64,000 nt of DNA from Clostridiales bacterium (GTDB lineage: Bacteria > Bacillota > Clostridia > Saccharofermentanales > Saccharofermentanaceae): assembly GCA_017510605.1 (NCBI GenBank), contig JAFWMQ010000017.1, positions 62,001 through 126,000 of the forward strand. Reading direction: 5' to 3'. Under the pieces are notes generated by a model, which saw only the letters and a list, made by a program, of their open reading frames with translations, did no database searches and was not told the DNA's origin. The number at the start of each line of letters is the position of its first letter. Positions within the stretch are counted from its first letter, which is position 1. Made by a program: the position numbers and the translations under genes. Shown one piece after another: positions 8,127 through 17,012 of this stretch.

Positions 8127-9665
8127 ATGGCAAAAAAGCTTGTCGCAGTAATCGACGTAGGATCGCTCACAGCGAGACTTAAGATTTTCGAGATAGGATC
8201 CAAGGGGAAACCCAAGGAGATCGAAGCAGTCCGTAAGTTTACAGGACTCGGTACGAAGTCATACAGCTCCGGCATTATCCAGACGGCGCAGGTTGATGAA
8301 CTCTGCAAGTGTCTTAAGATGTTTGACGAGAAGTGCAGGGAATATGGCGTCGCACGCATTTTCTGTGTTGCGACATCCGCATTCAGAGATGCTTCGAATT
8401 CTGAAGTCGTTATCGAGAAAGTCAGAACAAGGACCGGATTCAAGATCAAAGTCCTTGATAACTCGATGGAACGCTATTATCAGACTCTGGCTGTTCAGGC
8501 TATCTATCCTGAATTCGCGAAAATGATCTCTAACGGAACCATGATCCTTGATATCGGTTCCGGATCTATCCAGGCTTCGGTTTATGATAAATCCGAATTC
8601 GTATTCAGCCAGAATCTTCTTTTAGGATCACTGAGGATTGCAGGAATGCTCACCGATCTTCAGGGCAGGACAGCACATTACGATGAGGTCCTTCAGGAAT
8701 TCATCGGTCAGGACTTAGACGATTACCACGCAATGGAACCTAAGGGGATCGTATATAACAACCTTATCGCTTTTTCAGGCGAGATGGGTTATATCAAGCT
8801 GCTTGCGGGCCACGATGCCTTGAATTCGGTTGTGCTTACCAAGGAAGAATTCCTTAAGGTATATAACTATCTGCTCAAGGTAAGACCTGCCGATCTGACA
8901 CTTGAGAGAAACATTCCCTCAATGATCGCGCCGCTCCTTCTCCCGACGGCTCTCATCGTTAAGAATATGCTTGATTATACCGGTGTTGACAGTATTTACA
9001 TGCCACACGCTTCGTTGTCTGACGGTATCATCTACTATTATTGTGTTAACTCGCAGGGATATAAGACAGAGATATCTCCTGACAGTTATCTGATCTCTGC
9101 ATCAAGACATATTGCAAAGCGTTACCGTTCCAGCAAGAAACATATTGAATATGTTGAGAAAGCTGCGCTGCAGTTTTTCGATGAGACCAAGAAGATAAGC
9201 GGCTTGGGAAGCCGTGACAGACTGCTTTTGCAGGTTGCTGTAATCCTTCACGAGATAGGTAAGTTTGTTCACTCGAGAAATCACAGTGACGCAGCTTATT
9301 CGATAATCAAGAATACAAATCTCATGGGTCTTGACCACGATGAGATCAATATGGTTGCTATGATCGTAAGGCTTTATCCGAGATCCAAACCTTATGACAG
9401 TTATTACTATTCGATCCTGCCGCCTGATCAGAAGGTCATCGTGTCAAAACTCGCATCGATCCTCAAGATCGCGGATGCGATCGATGCTTCTCACAAGGAG
9501 AAGGGAAAAAAGATCCAGTGTAAGATCAAAGATAACGAATTTGTTATCACCTGTGATGCTTCAGAAGATATGTCCTTTGAGAAATGGGCATTCGAGAACA
9601 GAAGCGTCATGTTCGAAGATGTTATGGGAATCAAGCCGGTTCTCAAGACCAGGAGGGAAGGTTAA
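8127..9665 (+). CDS. Ppx/GppA-family exopolyphosphatase-like protein with HD domain
   Basis: 512 residues from the ATG at 8127. A TTG two codons earlier sits too close to AAAGAGGA (8110-8117), so the ATG is preferred. The N-terminal half has the two ASKHA phosphate loops of Ppx/GppA: VIDVGSLTARLKIFEI and ILDIGSGSIQASVYD. The C-terminal third carries an HD-type helix bundle (VAVILHEIGKFVHSRNHSDAA), as in long Ppx proteins. Expected activity is release of phosphate from polyphosphate or hydrolysis of pppGpp; sequence alone cannot separate them. The next gene, ppk1, makes polyphosphate and overlaps its stop, which favours polyphosphate turnover. Only 26 bases separate it from leuB. Confidence 0.9.
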   Translation: MAKKLVAVIDVGSLTARLKIFEIGSKGKPKEIEAVRKFTGLGTKSYSSGIIQTAQVDELCKCLKMFDEKCREYGVARIFCVATSAFRDASNSEVVIEKVRTRTGFKIKVLDNSMERYYQTLAVQAIYPEFAKMISNGTMILDIGSGSIQASVYDKSEFVFSQNLLLGSLRIAGMLTDLQGRTAHYDEVLQEFIGQDLDDYHAMEPKGIVYNNLIAFSGEMGYIKLLAGHDALNSVVLTKEEFLKVYNYLLKVRPADLTLERNIPSMIAPLLLPTALIVKNMLDYTGVDSIYMPHASLSDGIIYYYCVNSQGYKTEISPDSYLISASRHIAKRYRSSKKHIEYVEKAALQFFDETKKISGLGSRDRLLLQVAVILHEIGKFVHSRNHSDAAYSIIKNTNLMGLDHDEINMVAMIVRLYPRSKPYDSYYYSILPPDQKVIVSKLASILKIADAIDASHKEKGKKIQCKIKDNEFVITCDASEDMSFEKWAFENRSVMFEDVMGIKPVLKTRREG

Positions 9666-12154
9666 TGGCAGTCAAGAAGAACGCGAATTCGCGTAAGGCA
9701 AATACATCCGCAGGAAAAACATCCGCAGGTTCCAAAAAAACTTCTGCGAAGAAGACAACGGTTAAGAAAACTGCAGTTAAGAAAGAGCCTGCAAAGAAGA
9801 CAACTGCTGAGAAATCAGCTTCGCAGAAGTCTGATGCAAAGAAGGTTTCTTCTAAGAAATTTGCTCCTGTGATGATTAAATCAGCGAAAAAGGCTGAGCC
9901 CAAGAAATCATCAAAGTTTATCGCTTCACCGGAGCAGATAGACGCACCTGTTCTCGAATCCAGCGCATCTTTCCTTAGCGGTAACGATTGCTTCTATAAC
10001 CGTGAATTATCCTGGCTTGAGTTTGACGACCGTATCCTGAACGAAGCAAGAGACACAAAGAATCCTTTGCTCGAAAGGCTCAACTTCCTGTCCATTACGG
10101 CATCCAATCTGGATGAGTTCTATATCGTCAGAGTCGCATCCCTGAGAGATATGCAGAGTATCGATTTTGCAGAGCGTGACATCGCCGGGTTCTCAATAGA
10201 CGAACAGCTTGAGAGGATAGACCAGAAGACCAGAAGGACCATGGCTCTGATGTATTCCACATACGGAAGATCTCTTGTGCCTTCACTCGCTCAGGAGAAG
10301 ATATTCCTAAAAAATTACGATGAATTAAGCGACCAGCTTAAGGCGATCGCTGATTCGTATTTCAAGACGGTCCTTTACCCGATCATCACACCGATGGCCG
10401 TGGATTCTTCCAGACCGTTCCCGCTGATCTATAACCGCATGCTCAATATGTGCGTTATGCTCGAAAATGATCCTAAAAAGGCAAAACTTCAGGAAAAAGC
10501 TACTGACGGCATAAGCAATGCCAAGCATGCTGTCAGTGAAGATAAATACATGTATGCGACTGTTCAGATACCTACGGTCGTTAAGAGACTTTATCAGATC
10601 CCGACAGATGACGGCGATGTTTTCGTGCCTGTCGAGCAGATAATAAGAGCCAATACCGATATGCTCTTTAACGGTCAGAACGTTGTGGCAACGGCTTTCT
10701 ACCGTGTTATGCGTAATGCTGACCTTGATATTGATGAGGATGAAGCCGAAGACCTCTTAAAAGAGATTGAAGCACAAGTCAGGAGAAGAAGATTCGGCGA
10801 GATAATCAGGCTTGAAGTTCAGGATGATATTGATTCTGATCTTTTGCACTATATCGTTGATGAGCTTGAAGTAGATGAAGCTGATATCTTCAGCGTTAAC
10901 GGTCCTATCGACCTTACGTTCCTTTCCAAGCTTGCTTCAGCCTGCAAAGCAAAACATACCGAGCTTTGTTATAAGGCACATGATCCTGCCGAGGCAGCTT
11001 CTTTTGACGGACCTGTCAGCGAGCTCGATATTTTCGAACAGATAAGAGAAAAGGACAGGATAGTCCACCATCCGTATGAGACATTCGAGCCGGTTCTTGA
11101 ATTTGTAAAGCAGGCAGCCAGAGATCCGAATGTATTGGCCATTAAGCAGACGCTCTACCGTGTCTCTGACAGATCGCCGATCATTGCGTCACTCCTTGAA
11201 GCTGCCCAGAACGGTAAACAGGTTATGGTGCTCGTTGAGCTCAAGGCAAGGTTCGATGAAGAGAATAACATCAACTGGGCCAAGAAACTCGAGAATGCCG
11301 GATGCCATGTAATCTATGGCCTCGTCGGCTTGAAGACGCACAGCAAGATCACTCTCGTCGTCAGAAAAGAAGAGGACGGCATCAGAAGATATCTTCACCT
11401 TGCGACCGGTAACTATAATGATGTAACCGCCAAGATCTACACGGATCTCGGCATGTTTACAGCCAAAGAATCATTCGGTGAGGATGCTTCTGAGTTCTTT
11501 AACATGCTCTCGGGATTCTCTATCCCGCAGTCCTGGAGAAGACTTATTCCTGCGCCTCTTTGGATGAAGGATTATTTCGTTGCCAGGATAAGAAGGGAAG
11601 CTGACAATGCAAGGGCAGGCAAACCCGCCCGCATCATTGCTAAGATCAATTCATTGGTTGACGAGACTATTATCAAATCGCTTTATACCGCTTCGAACGC
11701 CGGTGTTAAGATCGACCTCATTGTAAGAGGAATCTGCTGCCTCAGGGCCGGAATCCCGGGTATGAGTGAGAATATCACCGTGCGTTCTATCACAGGACGT
11801 TTCCTTGAGCATTCGAGAATCTTCTATTTCTATAACGAAGGTCACGAAGATGTCTATCTCGCTTCCGCAGATTGGATGCCGCGTAACCTCAACCGTCGTG
11901 TCGAACTCCTTTTCCCGGTTGAAGATCCTGACTGCAGAGCCCGCGTAATGGAAGTCCTCGAAGTTGAACTCGCCGATACGGTAAGGGCACATTTTCTTGC
12001 TCCTGACGGCACCTACCATAAACTTGATCTGCGCGGAAAAGAGAAGATCGATTCCCAGCAAAAGCTCATCGATCTTGCCGATGCCGCAATTGCCGAGCGC
12101 CACAAGGATATCGATAAACATGAGTTTATCCCTGAGGAGAGTCCTAAGGCGTAG
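9665..12154 (+). CDS. ppk1: Polyphosphate kinase 1 with Lys/Ala-rich N-terminal extension
   Basis: 829 residues from the ATG at 9665, whose A is the last base of the preceding stop (TAATG); AGGAGGGAAG lies just upstream. An earlier in-frame ATG at 9584 lies inside the ppx gene and is rejected. PPK1 reversibly transfers the ATP gamma-phosphate to polyphosphate. The core begins at about residue 105 (FYNRELSWLEFDDRIL). The catalytic histidine is about H559 in KTHSKITLVV, followed by RYLHLATGNYN and a second phospholipase-D-like half. Residues 1-90 are an extra tail of KKT, AKK and VKK units ahead of the usual family start, resembling the tails on GlgB and GlgA in this window. Confidence 0.96.
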   Translation: MAVKKNANSRKANTSAGKTSAGSKKTSAKKTTVKKTAVKKEPAKKTTAEKSASQKSDAKKVSSKKFAPVMIKSAKKAEPKKSSKFIASPEQIDAPVLESSASFLSGNDCFYNRELSWLEFDDRILNEARDTKNPLLERLNFLSITASNLDEFYIVRVASLRDMQSIDFAERDIAGFSIDEQLERIDQKTRRTMALMYSTYGRSLVPSLAQEKIFLKNYDELSDQLKAIADSYFKTVLYPIITPMAVDSSRPFPLIYNRMLNMCVMLENDPKKAKLQEKATDGISNAKHAVSEDKYMYATVQIPTVVKRLYQIPTDDGDVFVPVEQIIRANTDMLFNGQNVVATAFYRVMRNADLDIDEDEAEDLLKEIEAQVRRRRFGEIIRLEVQDDIDSDLLHYIVDELEVDEADIFSVNGPIDLTFLSKLASACKAKHTELCYKAHDPAEAASFDGPVSELDIFEQIREKDRIVHHPYETFEPVLEFVKQAARDPNVLAIKQTLYRVSDRSPIIASLLEAAQNGKQVMVLVELKARFDEENNINWAKKLENAGCHVIYGLVGLKTHSKITLVVRKEEDGIRRYLHLATGNYNDVTAKIYTDLGMFTAKESFGEDASEFFNMLSGFSIPQSWRRLIPAPLWMKDYFVARIRREADNARAGKPARIIAKINSLVDETIIKSLYTASNAGVKIDLIVRGICCLRAGIPGMSENITVRSITGRFLEHSRIFYFYNEGHEDVYLASADWMPRNLNRRVELLFPVEDPDCRARVMEVLEVELADTVRAHFLAPDGTYHKLDLRGKEKIDSQQKLIDLADAAIAERHKDIDKHEFIPEESPKA

Positions 12155-12247
12155 ATATTATAAGTGTTTTCAACCATTTTTCGCTTGGAAGTTGAATTTA
12201 TCGGCTTCTATGGATAGAATTTGGTTATAACAAGGAGAGATATTAAT

Positions 12248-12922
12248 ATGTTTAGACGAATCAGGAAAACGGATCACAAGTGCAGACAGGCATTCACGCT
12301 TGTCGAGCTTATCGTGGTTCTGGTAATCCTTGCAGTTATTGCTGCTGCACTTATTCCTGCACTGACTGGATATATAAAGCAGGCGAGGAAAGCAAAGTAT
12401 ATTCAGGAAGTTGATGCTTATCGAACAGCAGCCCAGGCAATAATGTCAGAGTGGTATGCAATCGATGGCGGCCGTATCGATTATAGAGATATTTTCTGGG
12501 ATAAAAACTCTGCGGACAAAGAATGGGGCGACAAAGTGTTGCAGCTGATGGGATATAGCAGAGGAGATAAACGTGAACCATATATCCTTGTAGTTGGTGT
12601 GGGATACCCGACTGATGCCAATTTAAGTGAATCATCTAAATATTCGGTTTATTATGTTGGTTATGTAGCAAACAAAAATGCTCCGGCTATTTTCTATGTT
12701 AATGGCGAGTATATATACACTTATCCGACGGATGATCCCGTATATGTCAGTAAAGAAGGAACAGGAAATGGCATTAAGAATTTTATTGTTAAGCCTGAAG
12801 GAACCAGGATAAGGATACAGTATTTTGTTATCTGCAATAATACTGGTCAGAGTAATAGTAATTTCTGGAGAAATGGTGATAATTCGTTACGTGGCCATTC
12901 CGAACCATTTTTCAAAGGTTAA
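12248..12922 (+). CDS. Type IV pilin-like (pseudopilin) protein, orphan
   Basis: 224 residues from the ATG at 12248, eight bases after AAGGAGAGA; an earlier in-frame ATG lacks a site. The N-terminus has a class III signal: a basic stretch, then AFTLVELIVVLVILAVIAAALIPAL. Prepilin peptidase would cut before the F of FTLVE, with Glu at +5, leaving the hydrophobic pilin helix. The rest (residues about 55-224) is a polar ectodomain with no recognised family. No prepilin peptidase, ATPase or other pilin lies nearby, so the assembly machine must be elsewhere. It sits alone, followed by a terminator. Confidence 0.88.
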   Translation: MFRRIRKTDHKCRQAFTLVELIVVLVILAVIAAALIPALTGYIKQARKAKYIQEVDAYRTAAQAIMSEWYAIDGGRIDYRDIFWDKNSADKEWGDKVLQLMGYSRGDKREPYILVVGVGYPTDANLSESSKYSVYYVGYVANKNAPAIFYVNGEYIYTYPTDDPVYVSKEGTGNGIKNFIVKPEGTRIRIQYFVICNNTGQSNSNFWRNGDNSLRGHSEPFFKG

Positions 12923-12930
12923 ATCTTAAG

Positions 12931-12954
12931 AGCTGCCTTCGGGCAGCTTTTTTC
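12931..12954 (+). terminator. Rho-independent terminator after the pseudopilin gene
   Basis: Perfect 7-bp stem AGCTGCC / GGCAGCT with the stable TTCG tetraloop, then a run of six T. Confidence 0.92.
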
Positions 12955-13061
12955 TTGCTGCAGCTTTGCGCGTTATAGTTTCACATGGACAATTCGATTT
13001 AAGGTCCCGTTAAGATTACATCCTGAAAACAGTGATAGAATATCGCACAGGGGGTAATCAT

Positions 13062-13769
13062 ATGGAATTTGTTATAAGCCATCTGGTCAAGAGTTACGGG
13101 GCTAAGCAGGTCTTGAAGGACGTGGATTTTGTTTTCGAGGAAGGCAGGATATACGGGCTTCTGGGACGCAACGGATCAGGAAAGACCACGTTCTTTAACT
13201 GTATAAACAGTGATATTGACATTAACTCCGGTGAGTTTTATTTCAGTGGAAACGGTGGCGAAAAGATCCCGGTAATGCCAGAAGACATCGGGTATCTTGT
13301 ATCCACTCCCACGGTGCCTGAGTTCATGACAGGCAGGGAGTTTCTGAAGTTTTTCATCGAAGTACATGAGGAGATAACACCTGACAGGACTATCGATGAA
13401 TATTTCGATTACATGATGGTGCCTGAAGATGACAGGGACAGGCTCCTGAAGGATTATTCGCACGGTACGAAAAACAAGATGCAGATGCTCCTGAATATCA
13501 TCGCATCGCCGAAGCTGATGCTGCTGGATGAGCCCCTGACATCTCTTGATGTCATCATTGCAGAAGAGATGAAAAATGTCATCAGAAGCCAGAAGCAGGG
13601 GAGGATAACGATTTTCTCAACGCACCTTCTCGATGTGGCTGTTGACCTGTGTGATGAGATCGTGCTCCTTCATAACGGAAGGCTTGAGCCTATTGATAAG
13701 AGCAATCTCGGAGACGATGACTTCAAGGAGAAGATCATTGCTGCCTTAAGGGATCAGGACGATGCTTAA
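13062..13769 (+). CDS. ABC transporter ATP-binding protein
   Basis: 235 residues from the ATG at 13062, after AGGGGGT; an in-frame ATG 30 bases earlier lacks a good site. One ABC domain: Walker A LGRNGSGKTT, an unusually degenerate signature (KDYSHGTKNKMQ in place of LSGGQ), Walker B LMLLDEPLTSLD, and the switch histidine in FSTHLLD. The degenerate signature is common in exporters that pair with ABC-2 permeases. It overlaps the next gene by 8 bases and surely works with it as an exporter; the substrate is unknown. Confidence 0.93.
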   Translation: MEFVISHLVKSYGAKQVLKDVDFVFEEGRIYGLLGRNGSGKTTFFNCINSDIDINSGEFYFSGNGGEKIPVMPEDIGYLVSTPTVPEFMTGREFLKFFIEVHEEITPDRTIDEYFDYMMVPEDDRDRLLKDYSHGTKNKMQMLLNIIASPKLMLLDEPLTSLDVIIAEEMKNVIRSQKQGRITIFSTHLLDVAVDLCDEIVLLHNGRLEPIDKSNLGDDDFKEKIIAALRDQDDA

Positions 13770-15504
13770 CGAATTCAGAAAGACTTTGACCAAGGTAATT
13801 CATCTTAGGAGCATCATCGGCTATAACGGTATGGTCTTTGCGCTAAAGAAGACGCCTCTGATAGGGAAGCTCCTGCCGGACCGTTTATACAGCACCAGGT
13901 TTCTGAAGGTGATCTTCTGGATATTCCACATTATCGTGGAAGCCTTTAAGCTTTTTATCGGAAAGATCTTCAGTCTCGGAATTATCTATCTTATATCGCT
14001 TGGCTTGAAGACTGCTTATATGGAATATGAGCAGGCTGCAGGAGTAACTGAAACAAACCTGTTTGCGAGTTTTGCGCTGTTCTTGTTTCTCATCTATGCT
14101 CTTTGCGGGATCGTGCTCAGGAGACCGATGTTCAAGTGTACTCCCGAGAAGGAATACCTGGTGTTTATGCTCAGGATGAATGCGCGCAAACTGGATAACA
14201 CACTGTTTATCTATGATCTTGCCAAGCTGGTTATCGGTTATCTTATTGCAGGTATCATCGCTGCCCTCTGCGGGGCTCCTTTCTGGCTGTGGCTCGGAAT
14301 ACCTGTGCTGGCCGTGTTTATAAGGCTTTTCGGGACCGGTCTGCAGGCATTCAGCTTCAGAATGAAAAATAAGCGCCATAAGCCGATGAGGAGCAGCTTT
14401 ATCGGATGGATAATATGTCTGACACTGATCATTTTCGCGGCTCCGTTCGTACTGATAATCGTGGCAAACGGTTATTATGTTCCGTTGCCTGTGCTGTTTG
14501 TGGTTTCAGCACTTCTTATTGTATTAGGCATTTTCGGGTTTAAGGAGCTTAACAGATTTGATTCTAATCTTCACAGAAGAGCGCTTAGAGATAACATTGT
14601 CAGGGATGAAATCTCGGAGTATAAGTCGAAGCAGGATACCACCAGGAGTTTCAAGAAGATCAAGGTCAAGGGAACTGTTAAAGGGGACAAGCAGGGATTT
14701 GAGTACCTTAATGCACTGTTTGTCAAAAGACACAGCAGGATGCTCTACTATAAGCCTGTAGTTTTTACGGTCATGATCCTTGTCATTATCGGACTTGCTG
14801 TTTTCGCTTATGTTTACGGATACTATCGCAGCTTCGGATTAGACAGCAGCCTTAATATGTTCGGAAGAAATCTTCTGAATCTGATACTTTTCGGGCATTA
14901 TGAGGATACGTTGATGCCTTATGAAGAGGACTCTGCCTTTATGTTCTTCAGATGGCTTGTACAGTATCACCTTCCGGCCATGCTTTTACTCTTAACTGCT
15001 GCTGACAACTCTTTTAAGAGTACTCAGGCGATGTATATCAACTGTGACAACAGCCTTATGACGTTCAGTTTCTTTAAGCAGCGCGAAAAGATAATCAAGT
15101 TGTATGACATAAGGCTTAAGCAGCTGATCAAGGTCAATATCGCACCTGCTGTGGCGTGCGGATTTGGCGCAAACCTTATCCTTTTCTACACGGGCGGGCA
15201 GGATTATCCTTTCCAGTATCTCGTTACGATCCTTGTCAGTGTGTTTATGAGCATTGGGTATGCGGTGATATGGCTATCGCTTTACTATCTTTTCCAGCCT
15301 TTTACGACTTCAGTCAAAGTTAAGAGCGGAATATATACCGGTGTAAGTGTCATTATTTGGGTAATACTCTCCATAATAATCTGGATTCCGGTGCATTCTT
15401 TGATCCTTGCCGGGATATTGCTTGTGCATACGGCGCTTTTTGTGTTCTTAATGAGAAAACTAGTCTATAAATTTGCTCCGAAGACATGGAAGGTAAAATC
15501 ATAA
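13762..15504 (+). CDS. Large ABC exporter membrane subunit
   Basis: 580 residues with about 12 hydrophobic segments in two groups, around 60-270 and 330-570. Between them is a basic cytosolic stretch (about 270-330, KSKQDTTRSFKKIKVKG). No signal peptide and no soluble ectodomain. I do not recognise a named family; the shape and the 8-base overlap with the ATPase gene make it the permease of that pair. Charged KRLFG-type loops near residues 190-210 could contact the ATPase. Substrate unknown. Confidence 0.8.
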   Translation: MLNEFRKTLTKVIHLRSIIGYNGMVFALKKTPLIGKLLPDRLYSTRFLKVIFWIFHIIVEAFKLFIGKIFSLGIIYLISLGLKTAYMEYEQAAGVTETNLFASFALFLFLIYALCGIVLRRPMFKCTPEKEYLVFMLRMNARKLDNTLFIYDLAKLVIGYLIAGIIAALCGAPFWLWLGIPVLAVFIRLFGTGLQAFSFRMKNKRHKPMRSSFIGWIICLTLIIFAAPFVLIIVANGYYVPLPVLFVVSALLIVLGIFGFKELNRFDSNLHRRALRDNIVRDEISEYKSKQDTTRSFKKIKVKGTVKGDKQGFEYLNALFVKRHSRMLYYKPVVFTVMILVIIGLAVFAYVYGYYRSFGLDSSLNMFGRNLLNLILFGHYEDTLMPYEEDSAFMFFRWLVQYHLPAMLLLLTAADNSFKSTQAMYINCDNSLMTFSFFKQREKIIKLYDIRLKQLIKVNIAPAVACGFGANLILFYTGGQDYPFQYLVTILVSVFMSIGYAVIWLSLYYLFQPFTTSVKVKSGIYTGVSVIIWVILSIIIWIPVHSLILAGILLVHTALFVFLMRKLVYKFAPKTWKVKS

Positions 15505-15549
15505 ACACACTAATTTAATAGATGTTTTACAACATTCATTGCTTTCCTG

Positions 15550-15558
15550 TGATAAAAT
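15550..15558 (+). promoter_or_regulatory. Extended -10 promoter of the diguanylate cyclase gene
   Basis: TGATAAAAT stands 36 bases before the ATG at 15595, with no clear -35. ACAGGAGG follows as the ribosome site. Confidence 0.5.
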
Positions 15559-15594
15559 GCTAATAAGTAAAAATATTTTTACAGGAGGCTGATT

Positions 15595-17001
15595 ATGGAC
15601 TTTCAGAGCTTTGTCGATATGATCGAAGTCATGACTTGCATTATCTCGGTCGAGACAAAAGAAGACGGTTCGTATGGTGATATCAGGATAGTAACGGGTA
15701 ATAATGCTTATATAAACTCTATTGAGCATGCTAATCCTGATGTTCCACAAATGATGACGAATAAATTTGTTCCAAACAGCCTTTATCAGACGTATTTTCC
15801 GACTGACCTCAATTTTGAGGATTTCTGTTTCAGGTGCGCTGTCTTAAAACAGCCCATGCACACATATATTCATCCGGAGAGATTTGATTTCTGGTTCAGT
15901 TTATACATGATGCCTTTAGGAAATGAAGGCAATATTCATTACTGTACTTATTCCCAGGTTGTTTCCAAGTACGCTGACAGCGAGCAGATGAGCAATACAT
16001 CAGCTTCTATAGCAACAGATGTGCTTAATACATGCATAAAACTAAGAGGTTCTACGAATTTCCAGCATACAATGGATGAGGTTATTTCCGATATCAGGAA
16101 ACTCTGTGATGCCCAGTCCTGCGTTATCCTCCTGACAGACCAGGAAACAAGGAACTGTACGGCTCTTTGTGAATCCAGAAATGAGTATTCCATGCTCCCG
16201 AGCATAAAGGGCGTACTAAGAGAAGATTTCTATGAACTTACCGAGACATGGAAAGATACGATAGGCGGAAGTAACGGACTGCTTATAAAGAACAGAAAAG
16301 ACTGGGAATACTTGGAAGAGAAGAATCCCGAATGGTATAAGTCGCTTATGAAAGCGAATGTCGAGAGCATCGTTCTCTTCCCGCTGAACTTCAATGATGA
16401 GACATTGGGTTATATTTGGGCATGTAATTTCGATACCGAGAACTCAGTCAGGATCAAGGAAACTATCGAGCTGACTATATATTTTATAGCATCTGAAATT
16501 GCTAACCATAAGCTTATGGACAGGCTCAGGATCTTAAGCACGATCGATCTGCTTACCGGAGTCATGAATAGAAATGAGATGAACAATAAGATCGACAGCC
16601 TGAGAAACTCGGACAGTGATTCGATCAAGGGGCTTGGAATCGTTTTCGCGGATCTTAACGGACTTAAGAGAGTTAATGATACCGAAGGCCATGAAGCAGG
16701 AGACCTTCTCCTGAAAAATGCGGCAATGGTCCTTCAGAATGTTTTTAAAGGTGATCAGATCTTCAGAGCAGGCGGTGATGAGTTTATGGTGCTCATGACC
16801 TTCACATCAGAAGACGTGATAAAAGATAAATGTACCAAGGCAAAGAAACTTTCCAAGAAATACGGCAACGTATCTTTTGCTTTGGGTTACTCATATCAGA
16901 GCGATTCGAACGATATTACAGGTGCCCTGAAGCTCGCTGACCAGAGAATGTACGAAGATAAAGCTAAGTATTATCTCGAACATCCAGAGTTTATGCGCTG
17001 A
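15595..17001 (+). CDS. Diguanylate cyclase with GAF-like sensor domain
   Basis: 468 residues, soluble. The C-terminal GGDEF domain (about 310-460) makes c-di-GMP from two GTP: DLLTGVMNR, FADLNGLKRVNDTEGHEAGD and the intact active loop AGGDEF at 392-397. No RxxD inhibitory site sits at the usual spacing. Residues about 150-300 look like a GAF domain (ACNFDTENS and flanks), and residues 1-130 are a further sensor-like region, possibly PAS. No HD-GYP or EAL domain. The ATG follows ACAGGAGGCTGATT. The gene ends 11 bases from the convergent GH2 gene. Confidence 0.92.
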   Translation: MDFQSFVDMIEVMTCIISVETKEDGSYGDIRIVTGNNAYINSIEHANPDVPQMMTNKFVPNSLYQTYFPTDLNFEDFCFRCAVLKQPMHTYIHPERFDFWFSLYMMPLGNEGNIHYCTYSQVVSKYADSEQMSNTSASIATDVLNTCIKLRGSTNFQHTMDEVISDIRKLCDAQSCVILLTDQETRNCTALCESRNEYSMLPSIKGVLREDFYELTETWKDTIGGSNGLLIKNRKDWEYLEEKNPEWYKSLMKANVESIVLFPLNFNDETLGYIWACNFDTENSVRIKETIELTIYFIASEIANHKLMDRLRILSTIDLLTGVMNRNEMNNKIDSLRNSDSDSIKGLGIVFADLNGLKRVNDTEGHEAGDLLLKNAAMVLQNVFKGDQIFRAGGDEFMVLMTFTSEDVIKDKCTKAKKLSKKYGNVSFALGYSYQSDSNDITGALKLADQRMYEDKAKYYLEHPEFMR

Positions 17002-17012
17002 TCCCCCTGATA

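Noticed and set aside
9584-9664. Longer ppk1 start at 9584
   Set aside because: The added 27 residues lie wholly inside the ppx gene in another frame and lack a ribosome site; AGGAGGGAAG serves the ATG at 9665.
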